38,008 nt of DNA from CALGYY01 sp964585485. GTDB lineage: Bacteria; Bacteroidota; Bacteroidia; Bacteroidales; CAIWKO01. A program made the translations under genes and the position numbers. The stretch covers positions 1 through 38,008 of the forward strand of contig CAZPDS010000019.1 of assembly GCA_964585485.1 (NCBI GenBank), written 5' to 3'. Under the pieces are notes generated by a model. It made no database searches and was not told where the DNA came from. It saw only the letters and a program-made list of their open reading frames with translations. Positions 25,299 through 32,928 of this stretch are shown here, one piece after another; position 1 is the first letter of the stretch; each line of letters begins with the position of its first letter.

Positions 25299-26210
25299 CT
25301 ACATCCATCGTTTACGGCGGAAGTAGAAGAGAAAAAAGGCGGTGATGGCCAGCATGGCGCCCACCACGATCCAGAAAGCCCCTATTTGTTGCTGAAAGGG
25401 CAATTCGACATTCATTCCATACAGACTGGCAATAAAGGTCATCGGGAGCAAAATGGTGGAGATCAGCGTAAGCACCCGGATGATTTCGTTGATGCGGTTG
25501 GTCTGCAGCGAATCGTAGGTTTTGCTCAAGCCCTCAATCAACTCCTTGTAATCCTCGGTCATATCCCACATCTTCTGATAATAGTCGAGGATATTGCCCC
25601 AGTATTCTTCCATATCGTCGCTGTAGCCCTTGATTTCACCCGACTCGAATTTATGGAACAGCCGAAGCTGCGGTTTAAAAATAGTATCCAGCAGAATGAT
25701 GTTTTTCCGGGTAACGGATATTTTACCAATGATGGTCTCCGGCTTTTTGTTGAATAGGTCCAGGTTGATTTTTTCCACCTCATTGCCGATGTTGTCCAGC
25801 AAAAGCAGGGTTTCTTTCATCAGACGTTCAAGGATTTTATAGAGCAGGGCATCACTGGTGTCGCTACTAAGATCTTCCTTAAAGGTGTCGAAATTTGCCT
25901 TGATGCTTTCGAAAAACTTCTTCACCACCCAGTGCGAATTCCCAATGGTGATGATATAATCCTTTCCCCAGAAGATCTTGACTTCTTTGGTGGTGAGGAA
26001 ACGGTTCAGGTTGTCGAAAGAGGGAAAGTGGAGAATCAGAAAATAATAGTCATCATAAATGTCTATTTTCGGTCGTTGCGCCTTACTCCTGCAATCTTCT
26101 ATGTCGAGGGGATGGAAATTGTAATTATTGCTTAAGTACTCGAGGTTTTCATCTGTCGGATTTACAATATGACGCCAGACAAAATTGCCAAATTGCAGGT
26201 TTTCGATCAT
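25299..26210 (-). CDS. corA: CorA-family magnesium/divalent cation channel
   Basis: A 303-residue protein with the CorA layout: an N-terminal cytoplasmic alpha/beta domain (HPLDIEDCRSKAQRPKID, near 33-50), a long helix leading to the membrane (about 190-245), and two C-terminal transmembrane helices. The signature YGMNVELPF follows helix 1, with the selectivity motif GMN at 265-267, and the basic tail RRKRWM closes the protein. It forms a pentameric magnesium channel in the inner membrane. It has its own promoter and no related gene beside it. Confidence 0.94.
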   Translation of the reverse strand: MIENLQFGNFVWRHIVNPTDENLEYLSNNYNFHPLDIEDCRSKAQRPKIDIYDDYYFLILHFPSFDNLNRFLTTKEVKIFWGKDYIITIGNSHWVVKKFFESIKANFDTFKEDLSSDTSDALLYKILERLMKETLLLLDNIGNEVEKINLDLFNKKPETIIGKISVTRKNIILLDTIFKPQLRLFHKFESGEIKGYSDDMEEYWGNILDYYQKMWDMTEDYKELIEGLSKTYDSLQTNRINEIIRVLTLISTILLPMTFIASLYGMNVELPFQQQIGAFWIVVGAMLAITAFFLFYFRRKRWM

Positions 26211-26268
26211 AGGCCCGCCTCCCGAATTTTAAAATAGATGCTACATTCCGTGATTTGTTTTTGCCCGG

Positions 26269-26276
26269 CAAATGTA
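26269..26276 (-). promoter_or_regulatory. corA promoter, -7 element
   Basis: The minus strand reads TACATTTG, exact to consensus, 59 bases before the corA ATG, predicting a leader of about 50 bases. No clear -33 box. Confidence 0.55.
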
Positions 26277-26332
26277 ATGATTTTGTCGCTTGGTTCGGAC
26301 AGTCATTTTAATTCATCCGGAAAATAATTGCG

Positions 26333-26354
26333 TTGGGGGCTCCCCCGACCCCAA
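26333..26354 (-). terminator. Possible terminator of the ribF-LRR transcript
   Basis: On the minus strand TTGGGG pairs with CCCCAA around a G-rich loop, five bases after the leucine-rich-repeat gene ends, and is followed by a weak T-run (AATTATTTT). The GGGGG/CCCCC core can also pair internally. Strong stem, poor tail. Confidence 0.4.
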
Positions 26355-26358
26355 TTCA

Positions 26359-27096
26359 CTAGTGACAATTGCAACCGGTGGAAAAATAAATATCGGTATC
26401 GGGCAGCAATTGTTCAATTTCGGCCTGATCCTTTTGGCTCATAGTGATTACCCGCATATCTATTTTTCGCAGACTGTTCCGGAGGGCGCCCATTTCGGGC
26501 GGCAGTTTGTTGATGCTGTTACCCCAGAGATCCAGATATACCAAGGCGTGCAGATCACCCATTTCGGGCGGCAAGGCTTCGAGCCCATTCTGCGCCATCA
26601 GCAGGTTTTTCAGCCAGCGGAGCTGGCCAATGCAGGGATGCAGTGCCCGCAGTTTATTGTCGGTCAGAATCAGGGTGCGCAGCTCGCTTAGCTGCCCAAG
26701 GGCCGGGGTGATATACCGTAGTTTGTTACCGGAAAGGTCGAGCCAGGTTAAGGCAGTAAGCTTCCCCAGACTGGCCGGTAAGGTGTCGATCATATTGCCC
26801 GAAAGGTTGAGTACTTCCAGTTGCGTTAACGTGCCGATGGCCTCTGGCAACCGGGAAATCCTGTTTTTAGAAAGATCCAGTTCCCTCAGATTCGAAAAGC
26901 GGAAAATTTCATCCGGCACGACGCTGCGTTTCTGTTTCTGCAAATGCAGCCGGTACACTTTCTCCGGCGAACGCAAGGCTTCGTCAAGGGAGGTGTAAAC
27001 CCGGGCCCGGTCCACACTGTCCACATTCCCTTCCTGCGCCTTGACCGACAGTCCGGACCACACCATCAGCACCATCAGGAAAACACGGCTTTTCAC
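26359..27096 (-). CDS. Secreted leucine-rich-repeat protein
   Basis: A 245-residue protein with a cleavable signal peptide (SRVFLMVLMVWSGLSVKAQ) and about seven leucine-rich repeats of 23 residues, of the form LxxLxLxxNxIxxLPxxIGxLxx, for example LRELDLSKNRISRLPEAIG. The last segment (about 205-245) departs from the repeat and ends in the cysteine-containing STGCNCH. LRR solenoids bind proteins; the partner is unknown. The chosen start is GTG at 27096, two bases after the ribF stop, because it gives a standard signal peptide; a GTG at 27132 in the same frame overlaps ribF and adds basic residues only. Translational coupling to ribF is likely, although the two functions seem unrelated. Confidence 0.8.
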   Translation of the reverse strand: MKSRVFLMVLMVWSGLSVKAQEGNVDSVDRARVYTSLDEALRSPEKVYRLHLQKQKRSVVPDEIFRFSNLRELDLSKNRISRLPEAIGTLTQLEVLNLSGNMIDTLPASLGKLTALTWLDLSGNKLRYITPALGQLSELRTLILTDNKLRALHPCIGQLRWLKNLLMAQNGLEALPPEMGDLHALVYLDLWGNSINKLPPEMGALRNSLRKIDMRVITMSQKDQAEIEQLLPDTDIYFSTGCNCH

Positions 27097-27098
27097 AA

Positions 27099-28052
27099 TC
27101 AATCTTCGCCTTTTTTGTTTTGTTGTATCCACCGCTGTGCTGTTTCCCGGTCCGCCGTCATCTGCTGAACCAGCCGGTCGCCGGAGGTGAAGCGTTCTTC
27201 GTTTCGGATTTTTTCTTCAAACTGAATCTGCAGCATATTATTGTAAAGATCTCCTTCAAATCCGAGCACATGAACTTCAATGGTTTCTTCGTTCTGACCG
27301 AAGGTTGGATTGGTGCCGATGTTACATAAGCCATAGTAGGACTGCCCGCGCAGCTGTAGCGACACAATATAAACGCCCCGGCCCGGCACGAGCTTATCGG
27401 GATGATCAACGACCAGATTGGCCGTCGGGAAACCCAGTAAGCGCCCACGCTGCCGGCCCTTCCCCACCTTCCCGCTAAGGGGGTAGCGGTACCCAAGCCA
27501 GGCATTGGCTTCTGCCACACGGCCTTCCGCAATCAGCCGGCGAATCATCGTGGAACTAATCCCCTCTGCGCCGGCATCCAGACGCGGCATCTCTTCTACT
27601 GTGAACCCATACCGCTGACCATAGTCCTGCAACGAAGCAAAACTCCCGTTGCGCCGGTGCCCGAAACGATGGTTGTACCCAATCACCAAACAGCGCACCT
27701 TCAGGTATTCCACCAGGTAGCGCCGGATGAAACTATGTTCATCCTGCCGCGAAAAAGCCTGGGTAAACGGAAACACCGCCAGGGCCGAAATGCCCGCCTG
27801 CTGCAACAGCAAGGCCTTCTCCTGCGGCGTGTTCAGAAGCTTCAATCCCGCCGGATCGTTGCCTATCACCTTGCGGGGATGCGGGTCAAAGGTTGCCACC
27901 ACCGACTCACCGCCCTCTTGCGCCGACAAGGCGGAAAGTCGCTCCAGCAGGCTGCGGTGACCCCGGTGAACCCCGTCGAAAGACCCTACCGTGACCACCG
28001 AGGAGGTCAGCATCACAGGCTCCGGAAATCGAAAATGTCGAAGTGTACCCAC
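27099..28052 (-). CDS. ribF: Bifunctional riboflavin kinase / FAD synthetase
   Basis: Makes FMN and FAD from riboflavin in the cytoplasm. The 317-residue protein has both domains. The N-terminal nucleotidyltransferase carries VTVGSFDGVHRGHRSL, FDPHPRKV and the later GYNHRFGHRRNGS and ISSTMIRRLIAEG. The C-terminal kinase carries GRLLGFPTANL, VPGRGVYIV and the closing IGTNPTFGQNEETIEVHVLGF. The start is GTG at 28052, immediately after an in-frame stop; an ATG at 28013 (MLTSSVVTVG) is a shorter alternative. The conserved hydrophobic lead-in before the VTVG strand favours the longer form. Divergent from atpD. Confidence 0.95.
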   Translation of the reverse strand: MGTLRHFRFPEPVMLTSSVVTVGSFDGVHRGHRSLLERLSALSAQEGGESVVATFDPHPRKVIGNDPAGLKLLNTPQEKALLLQQAGISALAVFPFTQAFSRQDEHSFIRRYLVEYLKVRCLVIGYNHRFGHRRNGSFASLQDYGQRYGFTVEEMPRLDAGAEGISSTMIRRLIAEGRVAEANAWLGYRYPLSGKVGKGRQRGRLLGFPTANLVVDHPDKLVPGRGVYIVSLQLRGQSYYGLCNIGTNPTFGQNEETIEVHVLGFEGDLYNNMLQIQFEEKIRNEERFTSGDRLVQQMTADRETAQRWIQQNKKGED

Positions 28053-28091
28053 CGTTCAAAATCTTAAAAGTACCGCCCATGTAAAGGCGGT

Positions 28092-28099
28092 CAAAGGTA
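28092..28099 (-). promoter_or_regulatory. ribF promoter, -7 element
   Basis: The minus strand reads TACCTTTG followed by AC, an exact consensus match 39 bases before the ribF GTG. No clear -33 box. No FMN riboswitch-like structure was evident in the short leader. Confidence 0.6.
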
Positions 28100-28118
28100 T
28101 AAAAAATAACATTTTTAC

Positions 28119-28147
28119 TTGGCGAATTAAAAAAAACACTAAATTCG
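28119..28147 (+). promoter_or_regulatory. Possible atpD promoter
   Basis: TTG at 28119-28121 and TAAATTCG at 28140-28147, spacer 18. The -7 box has one mismatch (C for T). It would give a leader of about 77 bases before the atpD ATG. Confidence 0.4.
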
Positions 28148-28230
28148 TCGGCCTTCCTCTTTAGGTACCAAAGCGCCAAAGCGGAAATGTCATTCATTTG
28201 ATTTTCAGTCATTTTTTTAAAATTCGTGAT

Positions 28231-29739
28231 ATGTCAGAACAAATTACCGGAAAGATTTCACAGATCATCGGGGCCGTTATCGACGTTTCGTTCGAACACG
28301 AAGACCACCTGCCCAAGATTTATGATGCCCTGGAAGTGACCCGTCCTAACGGGGACGTACTTGTGCTGGAATGCCAGCAGGATATTGGAGAAAACACCAT
28401 CCGCACCATTGCCATGGATTCAACCGACGGATTGCGGCGCGGCATGGAGGTCAAAGTTACCGGAAGTCAAATCTCAATGCCGACCGGGGAAGACATCAAA
28501 GGCCGCCTGTTCAACGTCATCGGTGAAACCATTGACGGTATCGGCCCGGTGAAATCCGATGTCCGCTATAACATCCACCGCGACCCGCCAGCCTTCGACA
28601 CCCTCACCACCACCAAGGAAGTGCTGTTCACCGGAATTAAAGTCATCGACCTGATCGAACCTTACGCCAAAGGCGGAAAGATCGGCCTGTTCGGCGGTGC
28701 CGGTGTGGGGAAAACGGTCATCATCATGGAACTCATTAACAATATCGCGAAAAAATATTCCGGACTGTCGGTTTTTGGCGGCGTGGGCGAACGCACCCGC
28801 GAAGGCAACGACCTGCTGCGCGAAATGATCGAATCCGGGGTTATCCGCTACGGCGAAGAATTCCTGCACGATATGGAAAAAGGCGGGTGGGACCTCAGCA
28901 AAGTTGATATGACCGAACTGGCCAAATCGCAGGCAACCCTGGTGTTCGGACAAATGAACGAACCTCCCGGAGCCCGCGCCCGCGTAGCACTTTCGGGATT
29001 AACGGTGGCGGAATACTTCCGCGACGGCGATGAAAAATCAGGCGGCAAAGACATACTGTTCTTTATCGACAACATCTTCCGCTTTACCCAGGCCGGCTCC
29101 GAAGTATCGGCCCTGCTTGGCCGTATGCCCTCGGCCGTAGGCTACCAGCCTACCCTGGCCACCGAAATGGGAATCCTGCAGGAACGTATTACCTCCACCA
29201 AACGGGGCTCCATCACCTCGGTGCAGGCGATCTATGTGCCGGCTGATGACCTTACCGACCCCGCTCCCGCCACTACCTTTGCTCACCTCGATGCCACCAC
29301 CGTTCTGAGCCGTAAGATCTCCGAACTCGGCATCTATCCCGCCGTGGATCCCCTCGATTCCACCTCCCGCATCCTTTCACCCGACGTGGTGGGCGACGAG
29401 CATTACAACACTGCTCAACGCGTGAAAGAAATCCTGCAACGCTACAAAGAACTTCAGGACATCATCGCCATCCTGGGAATGGACGAACTTTCGGAAGAAG
29501 ATAAACTCGTCGTGCACCGCGCCCGCCGCGTTCAACGCTTCCTCTCCCAACCCTTCTTTGTCGCTTCCCAGTTTACCGGACTGGAAGGAAAATTCGTGGC
29601 CATCGAAGACACCATCAAAGGATTTAAGATGATCCTCGACGGTGAGGTGGACGAATACCCCGAAATGGCCTTCCACCTGGTAGGAACCATCGAAGAAGCC
29701 ATCGAAAAAGGTAAAAAACTCATCGCCGAAGCAGAATAA
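28231..29739 (+). CDS. atpD: F-type ATP synthase subunit beta
   Basis: Catalytic subunit of the F1 head. The 502-residue protein has the Walker A loop GGAGVGKTVI (about 155-164), the catalytic glutamate region GGVGERTREGNDL, Walker B ILFFIDNIFRFTQAG, ALLGRMPSAVGYQPTLATEMG and the DELSEEDK motif of the C-terminal domain. The ATG at 28231 gives the standard MSEQITGKISQIIGAVIDV start; the frame is open 33 bases further upstream but lacks conservation. Only atpC follows; the other ATP synthase subunits are not in the window, as in many Bacteroidota where the beta-epsilon pair stands apart from the main operon. Confidence 0.98.
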   Translation: MSEQITGKISQIIGAVIDVSFEHEDHLPKIYDALEVTRPNGDVLVLECQQDIGENTIRTIAMDSTDGLRRGMEVKVTGSQISMPTGEDIKGRLFNVIGETIDGIGPVKSDVRYNIHRDPPAFDTLTTTKEVLFTGIKVIDLIEPYAKGGKIGLFGGAGVGKTVIIMELINNIAKKYSGLSVFGGVGERTREGNDLLREMIESGVIRYGEEFLHDMEKGGWDLSKVDMTELAKSQATLVFGQMNEPPGARARVALSGLTVAEYFRDGDEKSGGKDILFFIDNIFRFTQAGSEVSALLGRMPSAVGYQPTLATEMGILQERITSTKRGSITSVQAIYVPADDLTDPAPATTFAHLDATTVLSRKISELGIYPAVDPLDSTSRILSPDVVGDEHYNTAQRVKEILQRYKELQDIIAILGMDELSEEDKLVVHRARRVQRFLSQPFFVASQFTGLEGKFVAIEDTIKGFKMILDGEVDEYPEMAFHLVGTIEEAIEKGKKLIAEAE

Positions 29740-29747
29740 TCCAGGCT

Positions 29748-29984
29748 ATGTACATCGAAATCATAACCCCCGACAACACCATCTACAGCGGCGAAGTGAG
29801 CCTGGCTCAATTCCCCGGTAAAGACGGCTCGTTCGAACTCCTGAACCGCCACGCCCCCCTGATCTCTGTGCTTAAAAAAGGACAAATCAAAGTGGTCGAC
29901 AGCCAAAAACAAACCCTGTTTTTCGACGTTAAAGGCGGCGTTATCGAAGTCAGCCAAAACCGTATCATCGTTTTGGCCGATTAA
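29748..29984 (+). CDS. atpC: F-type ATP synthase subunit epsilon, short form
   Basis: A 78-residue protein comprising only the N-terminal beta-sandwich (MYIEIITPDNTIYSGEVSL, then the FPGKDGSFELLNRHAPLIS loop and KGGVIEVSQNRIIVLAD). The C-terminal helical domain, which in E. coli inhibits ATP hydrolysis, is absent; this is usual in Bacteroidota. It lies eight bases after atpD and is followed by a strong terminator. Confidence 0.95.
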   Translation: MYIEIITPDNTIYSGEVSLAQFPGKDGSFELLNRHAPLISVLKKGQIKVVDSQKQTLFFDVKGGVIEVSQNRIIVLAD

Positions 29985-30004
29985 CCTAAACGAATGCTAT
30001 TCCC

Positions 30005-30034
30005 AAAACGCCGGTACCTCCGGCGTTTTTTTTT
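30005..30034 (+). terminator. Rho-independent terminator of atpD-atpC
   Basis: AACGCCGG, loop TACCT, CCGGCGTT forms an 8-bp stem (extendable by two A-T pairs) running straight into nine T residues. Starts 21 bases after the atpC stop. Classical intrinsic terminator. Confidence 0.9.
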
Positions 30035-30106
30035 GCCCCCCACGCCCACCCTTCCTATCTCTTATACATGACACCTGTTTTATGGTTTCATTAACATTTA
30101 CAGGAA

Positions 30107-30216
30107 TTGTGTAAAGTCGACATTTTTAATACATTCGCCCATCCACAGCCCCTGGAGATGTTAAACCAAAAAAAATTTTTAAGTATTTTTGCGGAGCGAA
30201 AATTTTTGTATATTTG
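30107..30216 (+). promoter_or_regulatory. Cluster of promoter elements before the TPR/DUF6624-like gene
   Basis: Three candidates in a row. First, TTG 30107-30109 with TACATTCG 30130-30137, spacer 20, one mismatch. Second, TATTTTTG at 30184-30191, exact. Third, TATATTTG at 30209-30216 followed by CAC, exact, with TTTG at 30188-30191 as a -33 box only 17 bases upstream. The third is the most likely main start, with a leader of about 70 bases. Confidence 0.55.
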
Positions 30217-30293
30217 CACGTTCGGAAATATACCGCTCGTTGATTTTTATACTATTAATAATCAATTACTTAGCGAAAATCCGCAACCTTGGT

Positions 30294-31184
30294 ATGAAAA
30301 AGTTAATCCTCGCCGCTTTAGTATTCGCGCTACCTGCACTCTATGCCAGTGCACAGGATTATACCTTTTACACCCGTCAGGCCGACTCCCTTTACAACCG
30401 CGGACATTACGAAAAAGCCGTGGATACCTACAAGCAAGCTGTGTCGGCCCACGCCGAATTTAACGACGCCGAGAAAGACCCCTTCTTCTGGAATGTTTTT
30501 GAAGGTATTATGAATTGCTACAACAACATGCTGATGACCGACAGCGTGTACAAGTACCTCGAAGAAACAATCCTGAACGGCAACACCTCCTACCAGCTCT
30601 TCACCAACAAGAAATTCTACAACCACTACGCTGATCCGCGGATGCAGAAGCTCATGACCTTGTCGGATTCCCTCTACATTCACAACAACCCGCAGGCCGA
30701 TCACGAAGTCGGCTTAATCCTCCGGCACATGATGATCTCCGACCACATGATACGCCAGGAAATGGAAATGGCTGAAGTGCGCAAAGAAGGCAAACGAAAA
30801 ATGGACAGCATTTACGCGGCTACAATAGAAATCGACTCCATCAATATGTTGAAACTGGAACCGATTTTCGCCAAATACGGCTACCCCGGCGCCCGCGTGG
30901 TCGGCAACGATTATACCGCCCTCACAACACCCTTGCTGATCCTGCAACACGCCGACCTTCAGTACCAGAAAAAATATTACCGGCTGATCGAACAGGCCGC
31001 CAAAGCGGGCGACATTCCAATGTTCTCCTTCGCCTTCCTTACCGACCAGATTCTGGTATCGCAGGGAAAAAAACAAATGTACGGAACCCAATACCGTTTC
31101 GACGAACAGGGCCGTGCTACCCGCTACCCCGTGAAGAGCCCCAAAACACTGCACAAACGCCTCGCTGAGGCAGGCCTCGAATAA
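30294..31184 (+). CDS. Secreted TPR protein with a DUF6624-like C-terminus
   Basis: A 296-residue protein with a signal peptide (KKLILAALVFALPALYASAQ), one clear tetratricopeptide unit (ADSLYNRGHYEKAVDTYKQA, about 29-48) with further helices behind it, a charged coiled-coil stretch (about 145-175) and a C-terminal part (about 180-296) resembling DUF6624: KYGYPGARVVGNDYTALTTP, LILQHAD, FLTDQILVSQGKKQMYGTQY. That domain is widespread in Bacteroidota; its function is unknown. The ATG at 30294 is chosen because it starts the signal peptide and lies downstream of the promoters. It stands alone between two terminator/promoter boundaries. Confidence 0.75.
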   Translation: MKKLILAALVFALPALYASAQDYTFYTRQADSLYNRGHYEKAVDTYKQAVSAHAEFNDAEKDPFFWNVFEGIMNCYNNMLMTDSVYKYLEETILNGNTSYQLFTNKKFYNHYADPRMQKLMTLSDSLYIHNNPQADHEVGLILRHMMISDHMIRQEMEMAEVRKEGKRKMDSIYAATIEIDSINMLKLEPIFAKYGYPGARVVGNDYTALTTPLLILQHADLQYQKKYYRLIEQAAKAGDIPMFSFAFLTDQILVSQGKKQMYGTQYRFDEQGRATRYPVKSPKTLHKRLAEAGLE

Positions 31185-31293
31185 GGCCCGCTGCCGCTGA
31201 AGCAAGCCGGAAACGAGGCCCCCGGAATCAACATATTCATCTGATTAAAGTATCCTGTGGTGATTAGATCAACACCGTTTAATGATAATTCCT

Positions 31294-31301
31294 TAACTTT
31301 G
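31294..31301 (+). promoter_or_regulatory. fba promoter, -7 element
   Basis: TAACTTTG, exact to consensus, 22 bases before the aldolase ATG. A leader of about 15 bases is predicted. No TTTG at the right spacing. Confidence 0.6.
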
Positions 31302-31322
31302 GAGCTATAAAATAAATCGACT

Positions 31323-32402
31323 ATGTCAGAAAAAATGTCAGCTACCATTAAACCCGGCGTTGCTACCGGGAGCGACCTGCGGGAAATCTTCCGCATGGCC
31401 CGCAATAATCATTTTGCCCTGCCCGCTGTAAACGTGGTGGGCACCAACTCCATCAACGCCGTTATGGAAGCCGCCAAAACCGTGAACAGCCCGGTGATCA
31501 TCCAGTTCTCCAACGGCGGCGGATTGTTTTTTGCCGGCAAATCCTTAAACAATGCCGACGAAAAAGCCGCCATCGCCGGCACCATTTCCGGCGCCTACCA
31601 CGTACATCGCGTGGCCGAACTCTACGGCATTCCCGTAATACTGCATACCGACCACGCCGCCCGTAAACTCCTTCCCTGGATCAACGGCCTGCTCGACGAA
31701 GGCGAACGCTGCTTCGAAAAAACCGGCAAACCCCTGTTCAGCTCCCACATGCTCGACCTCTCCGAAGAACCCCTGGCCGAAAATATCGAAACCTGCCAGC
31801 GCTACCTCGAACGCATGTCGAAAATCGGAATGACCCTGGAAATCGAACTCGGCATCACCGGCGGCGAAGAAGATGGCGTGGACAATACCGGCATCGACAA
31901 CGCCAGGTTATATACCCAACCCGAAGACGTGGCCTTCGCTTACGCGGAACTGATGAAGATCAGCCCCGACTTCACCATCGCCGCTTCCTTCGGAAACGTG
32001 CACGGTGTCTACAAACCCGGTAACGTACGCCTGGAACCCCAGATCCTGAAAAACAGCCAACAGTTTATTCACGAAAAATACAACACCCCCGAAAACCCCG
32101 TCAATTTCGTCTTTCATGGTGGCTCAGGTTCAGAACCCGAAAAAATCAAAGAAGCCATCTCCTACGGTGTCGTGAAAATGAACATCGACACCGATACCCA
32201 GTGGGCCTACTGGGATGGCGTGATGAAGTTCTACAAGAAAAATGAGGGCTACCTCCAGGGACAAATCGGGAACCCGGAGGGCGAAGATAAACCCAACAAG
32301 AAATTCTACGACCCGCGCGCCTGGCTGCGTGAAGGCGAAAAAAGCCTGGTGGAACGGCTCAAAACCGCTTTCGCCGACCTGAACGCCCTGGATCGATACT
32401 AA
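31323..32402 (+). CDS. fba: Class II fructose-bisphosphate aldolase
   Basis: Zinc-dependent cleavage of fructose 1,6-bisphosphate to two triose phosphates, and the reverse in gluconeogenesis. The 359-residue protein has the same length as E. coli FbaA (class IIA). The first zinc ligand is H111 in LHTDHAARKLLPW, with the SSHMLDLSEEPL loop, the glutamate ligand in LEIELGITGGEEDGVDN, and FGNVHGVYKPGN and FVFHGGSGSE carrying the remaining histidines. The phosphate-binding motif VKMNIDTDTQWAYWDG follows. A strong promoter precedes it and a strong terminator follows, so it is probably a single-gene transcript. Confidence 0.97.
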   Translation: MSEKMSATIKPGVATGSDLREIFRMARNNHFALPAVNVVGTNSINAVMEAAKTVNSPVIIQFSNGGGLFFAGKSLNNADEKAAIAGTISGAYHVHRVAELYGIPVILHTDHAARKLLPWINGLLDEGERCFEKTGKPLFSSHMLDLSEEPLAENIETCQRYLERMSKIGMTLEIELGITGGEEDGVDNTGIDNARLYTQPEDVAFAYAELMKISPDFTIAASFGNVHGVYKPGNVRLEPQILKNSQQFIHEKYNTPENPVNFVFHGGSGSEPEKIKEAISYGVVKMNIDTDTQWAYWDGVMKFYKKNEGYLQGQIGNPEGEDKPNKKFYDPRAWLREGEKSLVERLKTAFADLNALDRY

Positions 32403-32425
32403 AATGAATGGGGTTGGCTCCCTTT

Positions 32426-32462
32426 GAGGTAACGTATTTCAACAACGTTACCTCTTTTTTTT
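32426..32462 (+). terminator. Rho-independent terminator of fba
   Basis: GAGGTAACGT and ACGTTACCTC form a perfect 10-bp stem around a nine-base loop, followed by eight T residues. It starts 23 bases after the fba stop. On the other strand it follows the SPOR gene but lacks a proper T-tract. Confidence 0.9.
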
Positions 32463-32467
32463 GATCA

Positions 32468-32878
32468 CTACAAAGCGGGAAAATTGATTTCCGATTTGAC
32501 CACAAAGGCCGCCGTAAAGGTCTCGCCAATCTTCACCTTAAAACCTTCTGCATCCATGCGGGTGCGGAAATCGCCCACCCTTACCTTGTAGTTGGGCGAC
32601 TGGAAAGTAAGGTAGGCTTCAACGCCGGGGAACATCGACATAAAGGTGTTCTTCATCGCGTACGCACGGTTCTTGGAATTGGTACCCGAATCGTAAAAGA
32701 TTTGTACACGGTAACCCTCCGTCTTTCCTTCCTGTCCATAATACTTGTGCTTGGCGATTAGCTTTGGAATGCGGCCATCCTGCACCAGGACAAGTTTGCC
32801 CTGACTAACCGATTGTGCGCTGGCCATAAACAGGCAAGGAACACAAAGCAGAAATAAAACAATGATTCGGCGGAACAT
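32468..32878 (-). CDS. Small exported SPOR-domain protein
   Basis: A 136-residue protein with a signal peptide (FRRIIVLFLLCVPCLFMASAQ) and a single SPOR-like domain (about 60-130: GYRVQIFYDSG, AYAMKNTFMSMFPGVEAYLTF, YKVRVGDFRTRMDAEGFKVKI). SPOR domains bind denuded glycan strands of peptidoglycan, usually at division sites, so a periplasmic wall-associated role is likely. The ATG at 32878 is used; a TTG seven codons upstream coincides with the end of the -7 box and cannot be the start. The gene lies after a universal stress gene but has its own promoter. Confidence 0.82.
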   Translation of the reverse strand: MFRRIIVLFLLCVPCLFMASAQSVSQGKLVLVQDGRIPKLIAKHKYYGQEGKTEGYRVQIFYDSGTNSKNRAYAMKNTFMSMFPGVEAYLTFQSPNYKVRVGDFRTRMDAEGFKVKIGETFTAAFVVKSEINFPAL

Positions 32879-32896
32879 ACGCTTGAAATTTCCGCA

Positions 32897-32928
32897 CAAA
32901 GATACAACTATCTCTCGAGGTTTGCCAA
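32897..32928 (-). promoter_or_regulatory. Promoter of the SPOR gene (-33 and -7 boxes)
   Basis: On the minus strand TTG at 32928-32926, inside the end of the stress-protein gene, then TATCTTTG at 32904-32897 after 21 bases. Exact -7 box and normal spacing; the ATG is 18 bases beyond. Confidence 0.7.

Larger units (their letters stand above)
29985..30293 (+). other. 309-base intergenic region between atpC and the TPR gene
   Basis: No gene is supported here. It holds the atpC terminator at 30005-30034, then a T/A-rich stretch with three candidate promoters at 30107-30216 for the downstream gene. The section 30040-30100 shows nothing I can interpret. Confidence 0.6.

Noticed and set aside
29985..30293. 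Possible small RNA or riboswitch in the atpC-TPR gap
   Set aside because: Beyond the atpC terminator I could find only promoter-like elements and no conserved fold or second terminator.
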